64,000 bases of DNA, taken from NCBI GenBank assembly GCA_918807975.1, contig OU964932.1, positions 5,890,001-5,954,000 of the forward strand. Direction: 5' to 3'. Below, one piece after another: positions 58,612-64,000 of the stretch. This DNA comes from Aplidium turbinatum (lineage: Eukaryota; Chordata; Ascidiacea; Aplousobranchia; Polyclinidae). Below the pieces are notes generated by a model that saw nothing but the letters and a program-made list of their open reading frames with translations, was not told the DNA's origin and searched no databases. The stretch's first letter is position 1, and each line of letters begins with the position of its first letter. Both the position numbers and the translations under genes were made by a program.

Positions 58612-59991
58612 GGCGCTGACTTTAATTTTGCACAGGGTGGCGGATAGCACAATATGGCACCTAAAAACTTTCAAACTGCATGTTTTTGTTTGATTTTTAC
58701 CAAGCGTGTTTCATAGATGCAATTGTCTTTTCACACCTGATTTGTACCGTAGCTCAATAATTTACAAAGCAACTTTAGAACAAAGCACAGGAAGTATGTC
58801 GTGAATTTTATTGTTACGTTGCTGCTCTGACACTTAACATTTGGCAAAAGTATTTTTGCAAACAGCAGCTCTGTCAATCCAACTGTTAATCAACTGGTCA
58901 AGTTGTAACCGTGAAGCCACATTGGAAAGTTTGGCCTGCGCGGGGGATAAATCCCCCGCGCACTTCAATTTCCAGCCGCGGTGTCAGCCGCGCAATTCAC
59001 GAAAAATCACAAGCGCAGCCGCGCAATTCACTAAAAATCACAACCTCAGCCGCGCAAAATCGCTCCGGCCAGCCGCGAGAATGCAACTAAATAATCGCAA
59101 CAATTCTATCGTTTTATGCAAAAACCACTCGTGAGTTTTTGTTAAATCGAGAAAATCAACAATTTATGTTCCATTGTTTCACCTTATGTGACGTAACAAC
59201 GAAAATTGCCCACTCCTGCAGTGCTTCCACTTTGAAGGATTTTATCCCGAAATTGGGATTTTTCAACGCTTCGAAGGATAAAAAAAGGAAATGAAGATCG
59301 AAGGATTTTTTAAGGATTTTTAACAATTTTACAAGGAAATTTTGTCTTAAAAAGGGAATTGTTGTTTTTAGCACTTTTAAAGAAAATATTAACATTCCCT
59401 TTCAAAAGTTCTAAAAATGATTGGAATAACGATGATCAGCTGGTTTCCGTCGTCACTCGCCACCAAGAACCCCCTCTCACTCCCTTTCCCATTCTCGCCT
59501 TTCTGTCGATTGATTTCTATTTTCGCCATTTTGGGAATTGGACGTGAGTGCAGTAAATGAGTTAGTTCTCAATTCTTTTAGTTAAAATTAGGTAATCCGT
59601 TGATTTACAGTTGAACTTGAGTAGCAATGACAAAGTTCACTGAGCTTCGACGTAGGGTACAGTTAGGCATGATAAGCTTAGGCTAGTGGTATCCTTTCGG
59701 TTTAGAAAAGTTAGTTATAGCCTAGCCTATGCTATCCTATTATGCTGTCATAATAATAGAGCTAGCTAGGCTGTGTATGTGTAGGCCTATAGCCTAGGCC
59801 TACAGCATAGATACTGTAGGCTACACAGACTGAGTCAGTATCATGAATAGGCCTAGTATCTTGAAGTTTTTCACCAGTCTCAGATCATTGTGAAGACGTC
59901 ACTAACAAAGAGAAAATTTTGGGGAATATTTGCATCCCCCCGCCAAACTTTTAGGGGGAATAATTCTCCTCTCTCCGGGATTTACGCCTAT
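58612..59991. other. two facing CATAGGCG ends, pairing uncertain
   Basis: CATAGGCGCTGAC at 58612 and, reversed, CATAGGCGTAAATCCC at about 59991 look like hAT-type ends in inverted orientation. No matching 8-bp flanks were found, so they may belong to different insertions. Confidence 0.3.
58918..59090. repeat. GC-rich block with palindrome and short tandem repeat
   Basis: GCGCGGGGGATAAATCCCCC then GCGC is a near-perfect hairpin. It is followed by three units of AGCCGCGCAATTCAC...AAAAATCACAA (about 36 bp). The base composition is unlike the AT-rich surroundings. Confidence 0.7.
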
Positions 59992-62900
59992 GATGGCTAC
60001 CCATTGACAAACTGGTGTTATTTAATGATTTTCATATTTTTCAGACGTAGGCCTACTTATTCTTAAACGGCGATCAAAACAGGATATTTGTGGAGGAGTA
60101 AGTAAAAAAAGAACGAAAAGCGGACATGAAAAAACGTTGATGTCCTTTTGCTTAGTTTGCTTTGAGCAAAACAAAAGTAAATTTTGGTTGGGAAGATTCA
60201 ATTCAACATCAAAAGCACACATTGGTTCTGTTCACAAGAATTGCAATGTCTCAACGGACAAAATTGTCTCAGAACACAGTCCACTAGCAAAAGAGGCGTT
60301 GAAGGCTTATCAACGTACCCTCACTTCCAAGTAGGCCTAGCCTAAGTTTGGTAAAATGCCGTACGTTTTTCTGCTGAAGTGTGGTCAAACTATGTTTCTG
60401 ATTTCAACTTTGTTTTAGCTTAGCCTTGTTGCTAACAAATACTTTTTAGTCTGTGCCGAACCATCATTTTCTGCCCGCAGCGCAAACTGTTTTTTTTTTT
60501 TGAACAGGACAAACTCAGAGAAACAAGACAATTTATGTAACATTCACGAATTTTGCAGTAACAGTAATATACATAGGTGGGCAAAGTTACTTTCAAAAGT
60601 AACTGAGTTACAGTTACAGTTACTTGGCCAAAATAGTAACTGAGTTACCGTTACAGTTACCGATTTTTAAAAGTAACTAGTTACCGTTACTAGTTACAGT
60701 TACTAGTTACTTTCAGTTACTCACAAATCTGAACATAAAATTCTGCATCTGGCCAGCTCTGCATGCAAGTCCAGTTTAACCGCAATGTTTGATATATAGT
60801 GTTAGAGCCATCCATGCTAACATAACAGCACAAGTACAAAACCAACAAGGTTTTATTATAAAAAATACTCAGTGGCTTATATGTTTATTTTCTTTGAGAA
60901 ATACGAGCATTTCAAAGTGCTCGTCACTCAGGCCTGCCCTTTTGGGCTTTAAAATGTCTTTGCCCAATCGTCGTCGTCCTGTGAGCCTCTGGTGCCGAGA
61001 GTAGCCTATATTTTTTTACCGCCCCAGATTCCCGATGTTCCCGGACTATACTGGAAGTCTACCAGAGAGCAGCCAGTCTTTGGTTTCATCATTCATGACA
61101 TGCAGACCTTCCACTCCGTTAGGTGGCTTGAAGATGTTACAGTCATTGATGATGTCCGCCACGATAATTCAATTGGTTGGCGCGTCACTTCTGGAACGAA
61201 GAAGCTTCAAGATCAAGCGGCACTGGTTCAACTCTCAGGGCATGCGCTTGAGCAACGCACATTAAGAACTGCTCTCCGTTTAGCGGCATCTAATAGATGG
61301 AATAATTTTCCGGTAACGAGACTTCAACAATCGGAAACTTCACTCTGTCAATCTTGGTGACCGGGCCTGCGTCAGTGATTTAAAGCCTTTAGTCTACAAG
61401 TATGCGAAACTGCCAGGATTAAGTTCTGCAAGAAGCTTTCCCAGTCCGAGGATAAAGACTTAATCAATCAATCAATCAATGATGTGGTCTGCGGTCTGTT
61501 CCTCGGCACCACATTCACAGGAGGAGGAAGAGGCCATTTCCCATTGGTGCAAGGTTGAGCGGAAAAGCCCGACGCCCGCACGGAGACGATTGAGGCGCAC
61601 CCATGCCTGTCTTGGTAGTGTCAGGTCGATGGAGCGTGTGTCGGCGTCGAGGATGAACGAATAAAGTCTGGTGATGAACAAGTGCTGCAATGAAAACAAT
61701 ATTCCCACTGCAGCACTTGACGAAATGGGAGTGTTATGTTTTTAAAACAGTTTTTTCATCGGTCCAATTGTGAATCTGGATCCGCTTAACTTGTCCTCAG
61801 GGTCCGCTTCCAAATACTCCTATAACAGATTCAACGCGCATTGCTTTCTTTTCTTGGTTTTTGCGTAAAGTGGTGCAAAAAGTCCTCCGTGGCTCTACCT
61901 ACCACCATCCACTTCAGTGTCGCTGTTACTCCCCTCTTCAGCAGAGCAGTTTGCTTCTTTAATTGCTTGAAGCATGTTCTGTTTTATTTTGTGGGTGGAA
62001 TGCAGTCGCAAGCTGAAAGTCGCTGTCCTCGAACCAATGACCAAATCTGGTTTGTATTGCTTCCACAAGAACGTCCATCAACGGCAAGCAAACAGCAATG
62101 CTGTTGCTGGTTTTAATGTCAGACAATCTTTTTAGAGGCATTGCAAGCGTTACACTAAATGCAATAAATTTCAACTTCTTGAAGGTAACTAACTAACTAA
62201 CTGACTATAAGCATCAACAAATTGCTTTTAATCGCTGCGTGTTTCTTGATGCTTATAGTCAGTTAGTTAGTTACCATCAAGAAGTTGAAATTTACTGCAT
62301 TTTTATAAATATTTTCAGGTTCCTGATGAGGGCTTAAGTTAAACCGAAAACGTTTGACTGTTAAACTCATTTGTAAATATGTAAAATATATTATTATTAT
62401 AATGCTCAACCCTGTTGTATTGTTGTATCTTGCCTGTTTTTGGTACATATTGATTAATTGCCAAAAACAATTAATTTAGCCAAATCAGTTATCAAAAATC
62501 GCCAAAAAAGAGCCAAATCATAAATATGAAGCTAAACGTCATAAAAAATCGCCAAATTTCTGGACTTTGGCAATAAATTCGCCAATATCGCAACCCTTCT
62601 CCACCAGACCACCAAACAAAAGTAGAACCGCGCATGCGCAATGCTGCGCCGATACATCTGCGAGAAAAATGCAATATTGCGCAAAAAGCAGCAAACACGC
62701 ACTAAGCAAGACACAAACAAGTGCAGAGAAATAAACGGCAATTAAAAACTGAAATTTCAATACAAAAGTAACTTGTAACTGTAACTGTTGAAAAAGTGCT
62801 AAAATAGGAACTAGTTACCGTATTTCGTTACTTTTGAAAAATAGTAACGAAGTTACCGTTACAGTTACTCAAAAAGTAACTAGTTACAGTAACTAGTTAC

Positions 62901-63289
62901 TTTTGTAACTAGTTACTGCCCACCTCTGGTAATATAATAACTCGACGACCAACGTATAACTGTAACTTATAGATTTATAGAATGTAGGCTATCTTGTATA
63001 ATAGTAGGCTATAATGATAACAACTTTTTAGGAGATTGATTACATGTCGCGGCTGATTCGGTTAATGATTTCGTGTCTACTTCCACTTTTTAGGAAAGTA
63101 ACAAACCCGAAAACAGCAACATCCAAATCCAATCCGGCATTCATTGATTTATCGAAATCACCAACGAAACCACTAAAGAAGTTACCACCGCCTGATTCAA
63201 ACAACGTGGATGATGCCTACCAGGATTTATCGATGCAAAACATGAATAGCCTACCCTGCCTCCTTCATATCTGGCTCTTGAGTGTTTAA
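59432..63289 (+). CDS. candidate three-exon gene with BED-like finger
   Basis: Exons 59432-59543, 60045-60330 and 63094-63289 join by GT-AG sites in matching phase to give 197 residues. Exon 1 starts MISWFPSSLATKN. Exon 2 is basic, then CLVCFEQNKSKFWLGRFN and TSKAHIGSVHK, a C-x2-C...H-x4-H pattern like a BED finger, then EHSPLAKEALKAYQRTL. Exon 3 reads NPAFIDLSKSPTKPLKKLPP and ends at 63289, with AATAAA 208 bases later. Intron 2 contains the hAT element at 60572-62928. The fit of phases over three exons is the main support. Exon 1 lies between two transposon-like ends and is the weakest part. It could be a host gene or remains of a domesticated hAT N-terminus. Confidence 0.45.
61142..61482 (+). 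repeat. tRNA-derived SINE, family A
   Basis: Head ATTCAATTGGTTGGCGCG (degraded A box), GGTTCAACTCTC (B box), TGCGCTTGAGCAACGC, GTCCGAGGATAAAGACTT and an (AATC)n tail. Confidence 0.75.
61475..61708 (-). pseudogene. LINE reverse transcriptase C-terminal fragment
   Basis: The minus-strand frame has LPRQAWVRLNRLRAGVGLF and CECGAEEQTADHII, the zinc-containing tail found in CR1/Jockey-type LINE proteins. Truncated on both sides. Confidence 0.65.
61959..62174 (-). pseudogene. hAT transposase fragment
   Basis: MPLKRLSDIKTSNSIAVCLP followed by TRFGHWFEDSDFQLATAFHP resembles the helical region between the second and third catalytic parts of hAT transposases (LxxALDxLQ... RFxxxFxDxxxxLATxxHP). Stops on both sides; a decayed part of the element at 60572-62928. 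Confidence 0.6.
62166..62295. repeat. foldback element with 49-bp arms
   Basis: Left arm TTTCAACTTCTTGAAGGTAA, then (CTAA)n and GACTATAAGCATCAA; the right arm is the complement, with a 28-base loop. Confidence 0.8.
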
Positions 63290-63496
63290 ATAACATTAGA
63301 CATAAATTTTTTGCTATTATTGTGGTCTCCATGTGTACAGACTGTAGGCTACTAATTTCATTACCGTACTATACTCTACCAGTTACAATTACAGTGTAAC
63401 CAGACGCAGTAAGTTATAATATTATGAAGATGATATTTAACAGTGCATTTATGTAAACGTAAATTTGCAAGTTATAATGCCGGGTCTGGCAATGTA

Positions 63497-63502
63497 AATA
63501 AA
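63497..63502 (+). promoter_or_regulatory. poly(A) signal after the candidate gene
   Basis: AATAAA 208 bases past the stop at 63289. Confidence 0.4.
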
Positions 63503-63564
63503 TTCTTTCGTGTATTATGTTTTGTAATTATGTGATTGAAGAGCACGTAATTAAACCTATTGTA

Positions 63565-64000
63565 GGGGAGAACCTCCTACAGTGCCCAGTTTTTTTTACA
63601 TAGGCCTACGGTATTTATAAATTTTGAAAAAAGTTGCAGAGAAACATTGAAGTTTTGATTTTCATTCTATAGTTTGAGGTTTTCTCTATTTTTTGGCCTA
63701 TTTGTCCAAGTTCTGGGATTACTAATTTTTGTTCGGTAGCCATTTAAAAACTTGCTTTCAAAAGTGGGCACTGTAGGGTATCGGTCCCATACAATGCCCA
63801 TGGGGAGTACTTACAGTGCCCACTTTACAAAGCATCACATTATCGTAGGCTACTGTTTAAAAGGTCATATCCTACTTATCTTGTGTTGTAATACTCTGGC
63901 TGCAGCAATCACCACACAAAAATGTTGAATTCAAGCCATATAGCCTAACATAAAATGAACAACACTATTCAACAATAAAAGAAGCAGATGAAGAAATAAA
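63565..64000. mobile_element. left end of a TA-flanked element running off the window
   Basis: After TA (63563-63564) begins GGGGAGAACCTCCTACAGTG. The subterminal words CAGTGCCCA and TGGGCACTGTAGG recur in both orientations (63580, 63763, 63788, 63812). Same layout as the pogo-like elements at 22821 and 33808. The right end is outside the window. Confidence 0.45.

Larger units (their letters stand above)
60572..62928. mobile_element. hAT transposon, 2.4 kb, decayed and invaded
   Basis: Ends CATAGGTGGGCAAAGTTAC and (reversed) CAGAGGTGGGCAGTAACTAG, flanked by exact GTAATATA (60564-60571, 62929-62936). Subterminal regions are arrays of AGTTACAGTTAC/AACTAGTTAC words on both sides. Transposase remains are at 61959-62174. 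It contains a family A SINE, a LINE fragment and a foldback element. Inserted in intron 2 of the candidate gene. Confidence 0.8.

Noticed and set aside
58612-59991. A single 1.4 kb hAT element bounded by CATAGGCG ends
   Set aside because: Flanking 8-mers do not match and inner sequences of the ends diverge quickly.
61992-62090. Plus-strand ORF 61841-62116 as a gene
   Set aside because: It is the opposite strand of a hAT transposase fragment.
1-64000. CRISPR arrays, operons, ribosome binding sites, riboswitches
   Set aside because: Spliced animal genes and transposons throughout; no regularly spaced repeats and no prokaryotic gene arrangement.

Overview
The window is AT-rich animal nuclear DNA: spliced genes with GT-AG introns, vertebrate-type sperm genes, tRNA-derived SINEs and dense nested transposons. 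Recognisable PP2D1 and SPMIP8 orthologues, hAT, pogo and BEL/Pao elements, and frequent GTAGGCCTA-like words suggest an aquatic deuterostome (tunicate, echinoderm or similar). The species cannot be fixed from the sequence.

Host genes. A 10-exon minus-strand gene (18332 to 5483) encodes a 574-residue PP2D1-like PP2C pseudophosphatase. Just upstream on the same strand, 19832-19200 is a single-exon SPMIP8/TEPP gene for a sperm axoneme protein. A single-exon two-finger C2H2 protein lies at 28748-27495 (minus). A candidate three-exon gene of unknown function with a BED-like finger runs on the plus strand from 59432 to 63289. A possible exon of another gene touches the left edge.

Mobile DNA. 5-20 kb: the PP2D1 introns carry SINEs, a hAT MITE, a 3 kb Jockey-type LINE and two copies of a foldback element. 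21-38 kb: SINEs, MITEs, a pogo-like element (22821-24548), hAT elements with clear 8-bp target duplications (24876-26700 with another nested at 25275-25899; 29625-31356 with transposase remains; 36072-37472), and a family of long-TIR MITEs filled with CTAACCCT-rich repeats (31599-32400, 35626-37939, 51801-52465). 38-57 kb: one BEL/Pao element on the minus strand (38235-56772, 5-bp target duplication) holds two later insertions: a second, very young BEL/Pao element (41391-47141, plus) and a 6.4 kb TIR element (48960-55385) that carries a six-exon DUF4806-type gene and no transposase I can recognise. 57-64 kb: a tandem duplication, hAT ends, a 2.4 kb hAT element inside an intron of the candidate gene, and the left end of a further element at the right edge.

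Working together. PP2D1 and SPMIP8 are neighbours in the same orientation and both are testis/sperm-type genes. The rest is best read as a stack of insertions whose order can be recovered. The most unusual object is the 6.4 kb DUF4806 element: it sits in a retroelement whose LTR copies are almost identical, so it must have moved recently as a large unit.
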